Positions 34,975 through 44,112 of a DNA stretch of 64,000 nt are shown piece by piece. The DNA comes from Candidatus Flexicrinis proximus (GTDB taxonomy: Bacteria; Chloroflexota; Anaerolineae; Aggregatilineales; Phototrophicaceae): contig JADJQF010000003.1 of NCBI GenBank assembly GCA_016712885.1, positions 682,001 through 746,000 of the forward strand, in the 5' to 3' direction. The translations under genes were made by a program, and so were the position numbers. A model generated the notes under the pieces. That model was given only the letters and a program-made list of their open reading frames with translations, ran no database searches and was not told the DNA's origin. The stretch's first letter is position 1. Every line of letters begins with the position of its first letter.

Positions 34975-37093
34975 ATGTCAAGCGTATCCGCGACAGAGTC
35001 GGCCCTATTTCGCGCTAAAATCAGAGCGATCGCCGAGGTGGAAGGCTCGATAATGGATGCACTGATTCCGGCCCCTCAAGATGCTGCCGCGCTCCCGGCG
35101 TGGCGAGACGCGCTGATCCGGTGGCGCGAGTCGACACGCACGCTGATGCACTATGACGACTCGATCTACAGAGACCCCGCATTCGACTGGATCCCGCGTA
35201 CATTCACGCTGGGGATGCTGATGATGCGCGATGTGCTGTTTTATCACGATGACGATTACGACCTTGAGCGGCACTCTGGCACACGGTGAAAAAGAGTTCG
35301 GGGGATACGACGCGCTGATCTTGTGGCAGGGCTACCCGCAGTTAGGGTTCGACGACCGGAACCAGTTCGATCACTACCGCCAGATGCCGGGGGGACTGGC
35401 GCGGCTGCGCGAGCTGGTCGACGCATGTCACGGGCGCGGGATCAAGGTGTACGTCGATTACAACCCGTGGGATACAGGCACACGGCGCGAAGCGCAAAGC
35501 GATATTGACGCGCTGGCCGAGCTGGTCGAAGCGCTGGACGCCGACGCCGTATTTCTGGATACGATGTCCAGCGCGGCGGCGGGGCTGCGCGAAAGACTGG
35601 ACGCGACCCGTCCGGGTACTTCACTAGAGAGCGAGGTGGTGGTGCCGCTGGAGCACCTGCACACGCATCCTTCGTCATGGGCGCAGAGCATAGAGGACGT
35701 GCCGGGGGTGCTGCGTAACAAGTGGTTCGAGCGACGGCATATGCAGCACCGGATCCGGCGCTGGCAGGCTGACCATACACCTGAGCTGCACACGGCGTGG
35801 ATGAACGGCACAGGCATGGTGGTATGGGAAAATGTGTTCGGGACGCCTGTATGGTGGTGCGAACGGGATAAGTCGATCCTGCGCGGGATGATCGGGGTGC
35901 AGCGCAGGTACGCCGAACTGTTCTGCGGTGAGGGGTGGATTCCGCTGGTGGCGACAGCCCACCCGAAGGTACAGGCCAGCCTGTGGCAGGACAAAACGGC
36001 AAGACTGTGGACGCTGGTCAACGACAGCAGCGACGAAGGCGTGTCGGACGAACTGCTGCAGGTGGCGCACCGTGAGGGCGAACGGTATTTCGACCTGATT
36101 CGCGGCGAAGAACTGGATCCGGTAATCAGTGACGGTGCGGCAGAGGTGAGCAGCGCGATCCGACCGCGTGGGGTCGGCGCGATCCTGGCCTGCGCGGAGA
36201 CGCCGGAGGATCTGCGGGCGTTCCTGATGCGGCAGCGGGAGATTGACGCACGGGCGAATTGGGATGCAAGCATACCGGTGGTTGTGCAGGCGCGAGTCCG
36301 CCCTGCCCCGCCGCCTGCGCCGCTTTCGGCCGATGAGGCAGCGTCCCGCGCCGGTCTGACCGACATGGCACATATTGAGGCGCAGCCGTTTGAAATGTCC
36401 GTGACCTTCACCGTCCGGGAATGCGGCTTCTATGATGCCCCCGGACTGCCGCCGAGCCTGCGCTATATCTATCTGCATAAGCCGTGGACGGTGACGCGAC
36501 AGGTCGAACTCCGGCCGTTCAACTTCGACAGGACGCCGGTGACGAACGCGCAGTTCGCGGCGTTCCTCGCGCAGTCGGGATATGTGCCGGCATACACCGA
36601 CAACTTCCTGGCGCACTGGAATAACGGCGAAATCCCCGACGGCTCAGAAGATCATCCGGTGGTGTGGGTCGATCTGAACGACGCGCGGGCGTACGCAGCG
36701 TGGGCCGGTAAGCGGCTGCCGAGCGAGGAAGAATGGCAGTATGCGGCACAGGGGCACGCGGGGCGCAAGTACCCGTGGGGCGAGGAGTGGCGTTCTGACG
36801 CGTGCAACCACGGGCAGACCGGGGGGACAACGGCCGTGGATCAGTTCCCAGAGGGGCGCACGCCGGAGGGAGTGTATGACCTGTGCGGGAACGCGTGGGA
36901 GTGGACGGAGAGCGAACGCAGCGACGGGCGGACGCGATTCGCGATCCTCAAAGGCGGGTCGTACTACAAGGCCGGAGGGTCCGAGTGGTACGCGGACGGC
37001 GGCGCGCAGGCGAACGATTTTGCCGCCAAGTACCTGCTGATGTCCGCAGGCATCGACCGCTGCGCGACGATCGGATTCAGGTGCGCGAGGTGA
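34975..37093 (+). pseudogene. Glycoside-hydrolase-like TIM-barrel protein fused to a SUMF1/FGE-type domain; frameshifted
   Basis: The N-terminal 100 residues are in frame 1 to a TGA at 35287; the rest, from AHGEKEFGGYDALILWQGYP, is in frame 2. The shift lies between about 35255 and 35283. The rejoined product would be near 705 residues. The first 450 look like a glycosidase-type barrel (KVYVDYNPWDTGTRREAQSD, DAVFLDTMSSAA). The last 200 form a SUMF1/formylglycine-generating-like domain (PVTNAQFAAFL, RLPSEEEWQYAA, DLCGNAWEWTES, ILKGGSYY). Fusion of the two suggests the SUMF1 domain is structural or sugar-binding. No homopolymer sits at the shift. Real mutation or consensus error both remain possible. 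Confidence 0.7.
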
Positions 37094-37108
37094 CGATTTT
37101 GATTTAGC

Positions 37109-37192
37109 TGGGGTTCCACCCCAAACCCCGGCAGGAGTTTGCACTCCTGCACCTCCCATAGCGATTTTGCGGCGCTCACGCCGCAAAATCGC
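37109..37192. repeat. Three-stem intergenic element, copy E
   Basis: TGGGG/CCCCA (37109-37123), GCAGGAG/CTCCTGC (37131-37150) and a 14-bp perfect stem (37161-37192). It starts 16 bases after the glycosidase-SUMF1 stop and lies before the convergent esterase. Confidence 0.8.
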
Positions 37193-37275
37193 AGATGAAA
37201 GGGTGAGGTACAAGTCTCTCGCGAAGGCAGGAGAATACCTCGGCAGACAAGACGCAAGACGAGTGTGGGGGACTA

Positions 37276-38185
37276 TCAGCCGGGATGGAGCGAACGGGCC
37301 AGGAAGGGCAGGCCTTCGACAAAGCCGCGGCGCCAGACGTCCCAATCGTGACCGCCGTCGTAGACGCGGAACTCGGACTGGATACTGGGGGCGCGCGAGA
37401 CGTGGTTGAAGACCATGTGGGCCTCGATGTCGAGGTCGTGGAGCCGGTCTTCGGGACGCTCGTTCTTCCACTCATCGTCGCCGACGGCGATGAAAATCGA
37501 CAGTCCGAGGGCTGTCTCGCTGAAAGAGGACAGCAGCGCCGGATAGTTCAGGGCCGTATAGATCTCGTCGTCAAAGAGGGCGCCGGCTTTGCCGAAGGCG
37601 CCAAATTCGCGCGTGCTGGAATCGATGGGCGGGAGGGGAATGTAGACGGCGGGGCTGAGGACGAGCGCTCCCGACAAAGACCTGCGGATGCGCGAGCGCA
37701 TAGCGAAGCGCGCCGTAACCGCCCATGGAATAGCCGCCGATGAGCCGGCCTTCGCGGGAGGATAGGGTGCGGTAGGTCGATTCGATGTGGGGGATCAGGT
37801 CGCTGAAGAAGGCGGATTCAACCGGCTCAGCAGGCTCGACGGCGGAACCCGTATACTGCGAATCGACATAGTAGCCGGCGCGCTCGCTGGATGGAAAGTC
37901 AGGGATCACGGCGATGAGGGGCGGGACGCTGCCCTCGGCGATCAGGGAGTCGAGATCGTCCGCGATCGTGGTCCAGGCGGACATGTCGTCGCCGCGGCCG
38001 TGGAGCAAATAGATCACGGGAAAACGCGCGCCGGACAACTCGTAGCCCGCGGGGAGGTAGACGTTGTAGTGGTAGAGGCGGGACAGGGCCGGAGAGTGGA
38101 ACTCAGCCTGGGTGAGGGTTCCGCCGTCCTGCGCCATACCTACTGCTCCAAGACCTAATAAGAGGACGAAGATAAGGAATTTCAT
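37276..38185 (-). pseudogene. Secreted esterase (alpha/beta-hydrolase, EstA/feruloyl-esterase type); frameshifted
   Basis: Signal peptide (about 1-18), then YNVYLPAGY, VIYLLHGRGDD, and the nucleophile elbow GGYSMGGYGAL near 148 in one frame to ALAHPQVFVG. The other frame continues with GALVLSPAVYIPLPP and a C-terminal catalytic His in YDGGHDWDVW. The shift lies near 37675-37690. The rejoined enzyme would be about 290 residues with Ser-Asp-His intact, similar to esterase D/acetyl-xylan or feruloyl esterases. Except for the frameshift nothing looks decayed, so a sequencing error is a serious alternative. Confidence 0.75.
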
Positions 38186-38191
38186 GGGGGT

Positions 38192-39916
38192 CTACCCTTC
38201 GCCCAAGGGGCCATCGTAATCGACATCGGTGGGATGGATGCGGCGCATGGGACGCTGGCGGGTTTGTTCCTCGTAGACCTGAGCGACCAAGCCGGGCACG
38301 CGCGCCATCATGAAGAAGGTATTGCCGAGCTCGGGGGCGATGCCCAAGTCAAGCAGGACGCCGGCGATCGCGCCGTCGACGTTGACCGGCAGCGCACGGC
38401 CAGAGGACTGGGCATAGGCAGCGGCGATGGCCTCAATCATGGCGACGTGTTTTCCGGCGAGGCCAAGCGACCGAGTCATTTCAAGCAGGCGCACGGTGCG
38501 CGGGTCGTTGGTATGGACGCGATGACCGAGGCCGGGAAGGCGCTTCTTTTCCCGCTGGTAGGAGGCGACGAGCTCCGCAGCGGCGTCAGGAATGGGCACG
38601 TCGAAGTCGAGTGCGGCGAGGATCAGGCGCATGCAGTCTTCGATGGCGCCGCCGTGATGTTTGTTGATGCTGAGGAGGCCGACGGCCACGGCCGCATTGA
38701 TCGGCGCGCCGGTGCTGGCGGAGGTACGGGCGGCCAAGGCCGACGGCGGTGTCGCGCCGTGGTCGATAGAGGAGACAAAGATGGCATCGAGGAGCTTACC
38801 GACGGCTTCGGAGGGCAGGCTGCCGGTCAGCGCGAGGTAGATGGCCTGACTGAAGGTGATCTCGCCCATCAGACGGTCGATGGGGCGGCCGCGCAGCAGG
38901 ATTTTGTTGGGGCTGATGCTGGTGATGCCGGTTGTCCAATGCAAGTCCGCGTCCTCATCGTCGGCGCGTTTGGGCTTCTGGGCGGCAAGGACGGGCGTGG
39001 AAGGGACGGGAACGGTTTTGCGAACGTTTAGCGCGGCGGCGGTCACTTTGGGCACGTCGCCGAAGGCTTCGACGATATGGGCGCCAGCGGCCCTCAGGCG
39101 CTCGACTTTGACTTCGCGGGTGCCACGATTGCCCTCGATGATGGCGCCGGCGTGACTGAAGCGCGTGCCGGATTTGGCGCCTTTACCGCCGATGTAGGCG
39201 ATCAGGGGTTTGGTGAAGCCGCCAGATTCGATCAGATCGGCGGCGGCTTCTTCCTGCGATGTGCCGATTTCGCCGAACAACACGACGGCCTCGGTCTGGG
39301 AGTCGGACTCGAAGAGTCGGAGTATTTCGACGTGAGGCATGCCAACGATGGCGTCACCGCCGACGTGGGCGATGGTGGATGCACCGAGACCCGCTCGCGC
39401 GAGGTAATAGGCGGTGCTGGTGGTCATGCCGCCGCTGCGACTGGTCACGCCGACGGGGCCGGGGAAAAACCACTCTTTGGCGCTGGCGGCCTGACCACCC
39501 ATCATGCCGAGAACGCCCTGGTCAGGGCTGAGGATACCGAGGGTGTTCGGGCCGATGAAGCGGGCGCCTGCCGCTTTCGCCGCAGAATCAATGGCGAGGA
39601 CGTCGTAGACAGGCACGCGGTCAGGGACGATCACGAGCAGTTTTATACCGGCGGCGATGGCTTCGAGCGCGGCGTCTTTGACGCCTGTGGCCGGAATGAA
39701 CAGAACGCTGATGTCGATGGTGCCGAGCGCGGCGCAGGCTTCGCCCACCGTGTCGAAGGTCGGGACGCCTTCGACAGTCTGGCCGCCCTTGCCGGGGGTC
39801 ACGCCGCCGACGACCTGCGTGTGATAATTCTTCATCAGGCGCGTGCGGGTCATGCCCTCGCGGCCGGTGATGCCCTGTACGATGACGCGCTTGGAAGGGT
39901 CAATCAGGATCGACAT
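38192..39916 (-). CDS. ATP-citrate-lyase-like large subunit (CoA-binding/ligase alpha plus citrate-synthase domains)
   Basis: 574 residues from ATG 39916. The N-terminal half is succinyl-CoA-synthetase alpha-like: VQGITGREGMTRT, PGPVGVTSRSGGMTTS near 150 and the phospho-His in FSHAGAII near 255. The C-terminal half is citrate-synthase-like with the active-site set HHGGAIEDC near 422, LPGLGHRVH near 463 and NVDGAIAGVLLDLG near 516. This combination is that of the large subunit of two-subunit ATP-citrate lyase, as in green sulfur bacteria, or of citryl-CoA synthetase/lyase-like systems. It would cleave citrate to acetyl-CoA and oxaloacetate. It overlaps the partner gene by one base (TAATG). Confidence 0.78.
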   Translation of the reverse strand: MSILIDPSKRVIVQGITGREGMTRTRLMKNYHTQVVGGVTPGKGGQTVEGVPTFDTVGEACAALGTIDISVLFIPATGVKDAALEAIAAGIKLLVIVPDRVPVYDVLAIDSAAKAAGARFIGPNTLGILSPDQGVLGMMGGQAASAKEWFFPGPVGVTSRSGGMTTSTAYYLARAGLGASTIAHVGGDAIVGMPHVEILRLFESDSQTEAVVLFGEIGTSQEEAAADLIESGGFTKPLIAYIGGKGAKSGTRFSHAGAIIEGNRGTREVKVERLRAAGAHIVEAFGDVPKVTAAALNVRKTVPVPSTPVLAAQKPKRADDEDADLHWTTGITSISPNKILLRGRPIDRLMGEITFSQAIYLALTGSLPSEAVGKLLDAIFVSSIDHGATPPSALAARTSASTGAPINAAVAVGLLSINKHHGGAIEDCMRLILAALDFDVPIPDAAAELVASYQREKKRLPGLGHRVHTNDPRTVRLLEMTRSLGLAGKHVAMIEAIAAAYAQSSGRALPVNVDGAIAGVLLDLGIAPELGNTFFMMARVPGLVAQVYEEQTRQRPMRRIHPTDVDYDGPLGEG

Positions 39917-41448
39917 TATTGCACCTCGTCCAGACCGATGATCGGAAGCGAGATTCGCCCGCCGCGATTGCCGAGGAAATGACACTCGACCTCGCAGGCG
40001 AGACACTCGGTGCAGCCGCCGCGTTTGGCCTGATCGCGGCCGATATTGAGAACCGGGACATCACCATCGAGAGACAGGATTTTCGGCACGCAGGTGGAGA
40101 CGCAGGCTTTTGAAACGCAGTCGCGGCAGAGAGCATGGTCAAAGGTGACGGTGCCACCGGTGACGGTTTCGAAAGCATAAGGTTCGGCTGGAGAGAAGGG
40201 AGCGCGCGAGGGCGGGTTTTCAACCGGCGTGTAGGATTCGAGCAAGGTTTCGAGCGCCGCGACGCATTTTTCCTCGGAGTCGTCGCGGCCGTAGGCCTGA
40301 ACCGGAGCGGGGAATTCGCCATTGGCGCGGTGAAGGATTTCGATGGCCTGTTCTTCGGCGTTGCCGCCAATACGGATGACCGCTGGGACGTTAAGCTGGG
40401 TGTCCATGAAGGCTTTTACGAGGCCGCGCGCGGTATGGAACTGCTCCTGACTGGCGACGCCGCTGCCGCCGGCATAATAGCCGTCGATGTTGGGCTGACT
40501 GAGGATGATGCGCGCGGCGCGGTAGACCTTGCTGGCCGGCGGGTTGCCGCTGGTGTCGGTGAAGTTGGCGACGCCGAAGCCGTGGGCGGTCAGCGCGTCC
40601 ATGTTCATCATACTGCCGCCGCCACCGCCGCCGTGAAAGCCGACGACGCGATCGCCCTTGGCGAAACCTGTGCGCATCTGGATGAAGTAGAAAGTGCCGC
40701 GGTAGTCGTTCTTCTCGACATTCCAGGCGATCTTTTCCAGAGCGGTGGGCGGGCGGTCAAACTCGCGAGCGATCTCGATGCCGAGGTCGTGGTGGCGGAA
40801 TACGGCGTAGTCATCGACGGTGAAGCGGCAGTCGAGGGCGACGAGGCCACCGCCGGCGACAAGGGCAAGCGGATTGATCTCAGCAGTACGGGCGTCGTAG
40901 GCAAGCGCGGCATCGCAGAATTTCCGGATGACCGCGCTGACGGGAAGCATGAGGGCGTTCTCAAGGCCAGCACGGCGGACGAGATCGCGGGCTTCGAAGT
41001 CGCGCAGGCCGGTGGTGATATCGACGACATGGCGCGCGAGCTTATCGGGATGCGCGGCGGCGATCTCTTCGATGCCGGTGCCGCCGATGGACGAAAAGAC
41101 CAATACCGGCGCGCGAGCAAAATCATCGAGAATCAAGCCAAGATAAAATTCGCGCTCGGCCGGAAGCCGCTGCTCGACGAGGACCTGTTCGACCGTGAAG
41201 CCGCCAACCTGCTGGCCGAGAATTTCGGCGGCAACCCGCGCGGCGGCGTCGGGCGTGTCGGCGAATTTGATCAGGCCGCGGCCGAAGCGTCCGGTAACCC
41301 AGACCTGGGCCTTGATGACGACCGGCGAGGCGATCTTTTCGGCCAGCACGCGCACCTCGTCAGGAGAGGACGCGACGCCGCCGTCGGGCAGGCCAACGCC
41401 GAACTGCCTGAGAATGGCTTTGCCTTGAACTTCGTGGAGACGTGCCAT
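39916..41448 (-). CDS. ATP-citrate-lyase-like small subunit (ATP-grasp ligase beta) with C-terminal 2[4Fe-4S] ferredoxin domain
   Basis: 510 residues from ATG 41448. Residues 1-395 are succinyl-CoA-synthetase beta-like: MARLHEVQGKAILRQFGV, VVIKAQVWVTGRFG, TAEINPLAL near 200 and GFHGGGGGGSMMNMD near 270. The last 100 residues carry eight or more cysteines in CRDCVSKACVSTC near 447 and CTECLACEVEC near 482, consistent with two iron-sulfur clusters. A small subunit of citrate lyase normally ends near 400 residues, so this is an added electron-carrier-like module. The gene is immediately upstream of the large subunit in an operon of two. Confidence 0.78.
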   Translation of the reverse strand: MARLHEVQGKAILRQFGVGLPDGGVASSPDEVRVLAEKIASPVVIKAQVWVTGRFGRGLIKFADTPDAAARVAAEILGQQVGGFTVEQVLVEQRLPAEREFYLGLILDDFARAPVLVFSSIGGTGIEEIAAAHPDKLARHVVDITTGLRDFEARDLVRRAGLENALMLPVSAVIRKFCDAALAYDARTAEINPLALVAGGGLVALDCRFTVDDYAVFRHHDLGIEIAREFDRPPTALEKIAWNVEKNDYRGTFYFIQMRTGFAKGDRVVGFHGGGGGGSMMNMDALTAHGFGVANFTDTSGNPPASKVYRAARIILSQPNIDGYYAGGSGVASQEQFHTARGLVKAFMDTQLNVPAVIRIGGNAEEQAIEILHRANGEFPAPVQAYGRDDSEEKCVAALETLLESYTPVENPPSRAPFSPAEPYAFETVTGGTVTFDHALCRDCVSKACVSTCVPKILSLDGDVPVLNIGRDQAKRGGCTECLACEVECHFLGNRGGRISLPIIGLDEVQ

Positions 41449-41462
41449 GAACGAGCGTTTCC

Positions 41463-41505
41463 TGGGGCGCTGCCCCAAACCCCGGCAGGGAGCACAGCCC
41501 CCTGC
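41463..41505. repeat. Three-stem intergenic element, shortened copy F
   Basis: TGGGGC-GCT-GCCCCA (41463-41477) and GCAGGG/CCCTGC (41485-41505) are kept, with the AAACCCCG spacer. The third stem is absent. It fills the gap between the ADP-ribosylglycohydrolase stop and the ligase-ferredoxin start. Confidence 0.65.
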
Positions 41506-41514
41506 ACCCCTTCT

Positions 41515-43617
41515 CTAGGATGTTGCAGGACGGACGCTGACGGAATGGACGGCCATGTGGCCGCCGTGCCAGGTAGCGAGGCCGATCTGGCCGCTGCCGA
41601 ACTCGATAGCGGTATCGCGCCAGATCAGCGAGTGACTGCTGCCATCCTGACCCGTGACGGTCCCCGTGAACGTGTCGCCTGATGTCGTCAGAGTCAGACG
41701 GTAGGTCTCGCCATGCCGCCACGCGAATGGCGCGGAAGCCACGATGGCAGGCTGTCCAACTTTCTTATAAAGGGCGACTTGTCCGCCCGGCGCGAGGCCA
41801 AAGGCATAGCTGTGGGAAGCGCCACGTACGCAGGCCAACACCAAATGTTGTTCGCCAATCAGCGGGGTGATGCCGGCTTCGACTGTATAGTTGAACCAGC
41901 CCCAGCCCTGACCGCCTGTGTAGGTCTCGCACAGGCCGGGACCGCTGCCGTGATAGGCGCCGTCCTCCAGACGCCAGTAGCCGCGCACGCGAGTCCACTG
42001 GCTGATACCGCCAGTCTCCGGGCGTTCTTTGGCAAAGGTCGTGGCGAAATCCGGCGTTCCGAACTTCCAATCCAGCGACTGAATACCGAACGAACCAGCT
42101 TCCCATACCTCGCCAAGATTGCGGACAACGACGCCGACCTGCGTCAGACACGCATCGGTCAGAGGGGGGATAGCATAGGTCAGCGTATGCCATGCGCCGG
42201 GCGTCAACGGCTCGGCGACATCCTGATGATTCACACCGTGATTGTCGTCGTAGACGTAGAGTGCCGCCGTGAGCGAGTCGGGCGCATCGGGCGGCAAATA
42301 CAGTTGCATTCCCGCCTCATTACCCGGAAAAATGAGCGGGGTGAAGCATGCACCATAGTAATTGCCGCTCAGTTCCTTGGGGCGATAGTACGTGCGCGTA
42401 AAGACACGGACTTCGCCCTTTTTGTTCAGCTTGCGGATGGCGGTTTGCAACACGGGTTCGCCATCCATGATTGCCTGCTGCTGGTGAATCGGACGGGCGA
42501 GCGTCCCTGCGGCCTCAAAATTGTTGGTCGAGCCGGGGTAGATGAAGTGATAGCGCGAATGCAACGTATAACGTTCATTTATCAGGCGCCGCGCCAGCCT
42601 GCAAAACAGATCGGCGCACTGCGGAATGGTCAGGATGTTGCGCGTGCCGACGACGCCGGCGGCGATGAGCAGGTCGTTGATGGGCGCGCGCCAGGACGGA
42701 TCGATGCCGGCGAGGCCGACCGCCACGCCCATGATCGCGCCGACGTTACCGACGTTGCAGTCGGTGTCCCAGCCGCACATATTTGTGATTTGAATGGCGC
42801 GCGAAAAATCGCCGGCACCGTAAAGCAGGCCGAGAACGACGACGCCGGCGTTGGGGATGATGTGGACGATGCCGGGATAGCGATCGTAGCCGAAATTGGC
42901 TTTGAGATGTGCAAACGCGGCGCGCCAGTCGGATGGATTCTGGGCGTGAAAGTCGCGCATGGCGCTGACGACGCGGGCGTATTCGCTGGCGGATGGAATG
43001 TGGCTGAGGGCGATTTGGATGAGTTTGCGGGGATCGCGCTCGGAGAAGGCCGCGCTGACGAGCGCCGCAATGAAACGCCCGCCGTTGATGCCTTCGCCGT
43101 CGTGGGTGACGCTGGAGGCGACGGCGGCCATGCCGGCGGCGCGCGCGGGGTCGTTCGGGGCGACGAGGCCCCAGATATCGCTGAAGATCTGGCCGCCGAT
43201 CTGCTCGGCCAGCGCCGCGCCATTCTGGGCGATGCTGCCGGACTGCGGCGCGGGAATGCCTGCCGCGAGGTTCATGTAGGCGGTGTGCTCGGTCGAGACG
43301 CCATAGCCGCCCCACCAGAATGACCCGTGACCGTCGCCAATGCCGTTGAGGAGCGCGTCGGCGACGTGTTGGGGCGTGAGCGGCTCGCCGGGTTTCAAGC
43401 CTTCCAGCGCGCGGATGAGGATCATGGGCACGGAAGTATCGTCGTCGGGCTTGAAAATCTTGCCGGCGTCCTCGCGCAGATAGGCCGTCACTTCGCCGAG
43501 GTTGTCGCGAATATCCTCGTAGGTCCAGTTTTCAAGCGGCGCGCCGAAGCGCACGCCGATACATTTGCCGAGCCAGCCGGCATAGACGCGCTCATCGTAA
43601 TCGGGAGGAAGGTTCAT
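41515..43617 (-). CDS. ADP-ribosylglycohydrolase-family protein with C-terminal beta-sandwich region
   Basis: 700 residues from ATG 43617, after GGAGGAA. Residues about 5-350 form the all-helical DraG/ARH fold with metal-binding motifs KPDDDTSVPM near 55 and DTDCNVGNVGAIMG near 285. The last 300 residues are beta-rich and resemble concanavalin-like or galactose-binding modules (WEAGSFGIQSLDWKFG, HGETYRLTLTTSGDTFTGTV). The family removes ADP-ribose from proteins or small molecules; many bacterial members in sugar operons have unknown substrates. No signal peptide is visible. Same strand as the ABC importer starting 500 bases upstream. Confidence 0.8.
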   Translation of the reverse strand: MNLPPDYDERVYAGWLGKCIGVRFGAPLENWTYEDIRDNLGEVTAYLREDAGKIFKPDDDTSVPMILIRALEGLKPGEPLTPQHVADALLNGIGDGHGSFWWGGYGVSTEHTAYMNLAAGIPAPQSGSIAQNGAALAEQIGGQIFSDIWGLVAPNDPARAAGMAAVASSVTHDGEGINGGRFIAALVSAAFSERDPRKLIQIALSHIPSASEYARVVSAMRDFHAQNPSDWRAAFAHLKANFGYDRYPGIVHIIPNAGVVVLGLLYGAGDFSRAIQITNMCGWDTDCNVGNVGAIMGVAVGLAGIDPSWRAPINDLLIAAGVVGTRNILTIPQCADLFCRLARRLINERYTLHSRYHFIYPGSTNNFEAAGTLARPIHQQQAIMDGEPVLQTAIRKLNKKGEVRVFTRTYYRPKELSGNYYGACFTPLIFPGNEAGMQLYLPPDAPDSLTAALYVYDDNHGVNHQDVAEPLTPGAWHTLTYAIPPLTDACLTQVGVVVRNLGEVWEAGSFGIQSLDWKFGTPDFATTFAKERPETGGISQWTRVRGYWRLEDGAYHGSGPGLCETYTGGQGWGWFNYTVEAGITPLIGEQHLVLACVRGASHSYAFGLAPGGQVALYKKVGQPAIVASAPFAWRHGETYRLTLTTSGDTFTGTVTGQDGSSHSLIWRDTAIEFGSGQIGLATWHGGHMAVHSVSVRPATS

Positions 43618-43647
43618 ACGGACGGACACCGTTTCAGAAGTACGACG

Positions 43648-43925
43648 ATAAAGAAATTGAACCACAGAGAAACACTACAGATGTTAACCACAGGGAACAG
43701 AGAGAAGCACTAGAGATGTTAAGCTAGTGACTGTTTGTCATCCAACGGACGCCATGTATGGCGTCCCTAGATGACACCGTGTTTCTTCCCGTAAAGACGT
43801 GCGAGGCGGAGTACACCCAGCACAGCCAAAGCGTGCACTTGGTGATCGAACTTCGACTCATGGCTTAACCACAGAGAAGCACTACGGATGTTAACCACAG
43901 AGAACACAGAGAGCACAGAGAAACG
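43648..43925. repeat. AACCACAGAGAACACAGAG-type intergenic repeats with a hairpin
   Basis: Variants of ttaaccacagagaacacag occur at about 43660, 43686, 43866 and 43893, some followed by agcactacagatgtt. Between them lies a hairpin (43737-43775): GTCATC and GGACGCCA pair with TGGCGTCC and GATGAC. Repeats of this kind are scattered between genes in many bacteria. The remaining sequence to 44112 shows no gene. Confidence 0.65.
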
Positions 43926-44112
43926 CTGAAACAATGAGGTGGTGTTCAGGGCCGGGGAAGGCGGCAGACGGGATTTGCCTGTCCCGACGCGTATTCAGAC
44001 GCCCTGATATTGGTAAAGGGCGAGGCATGTCTCGCCCTGAGCGGAACCCTATTTCGGGAGAGGGGTCAGGGGCACATGCGCTCCCTTTCCCCTCTCCCCT
44101 TGCTACCCCTTT

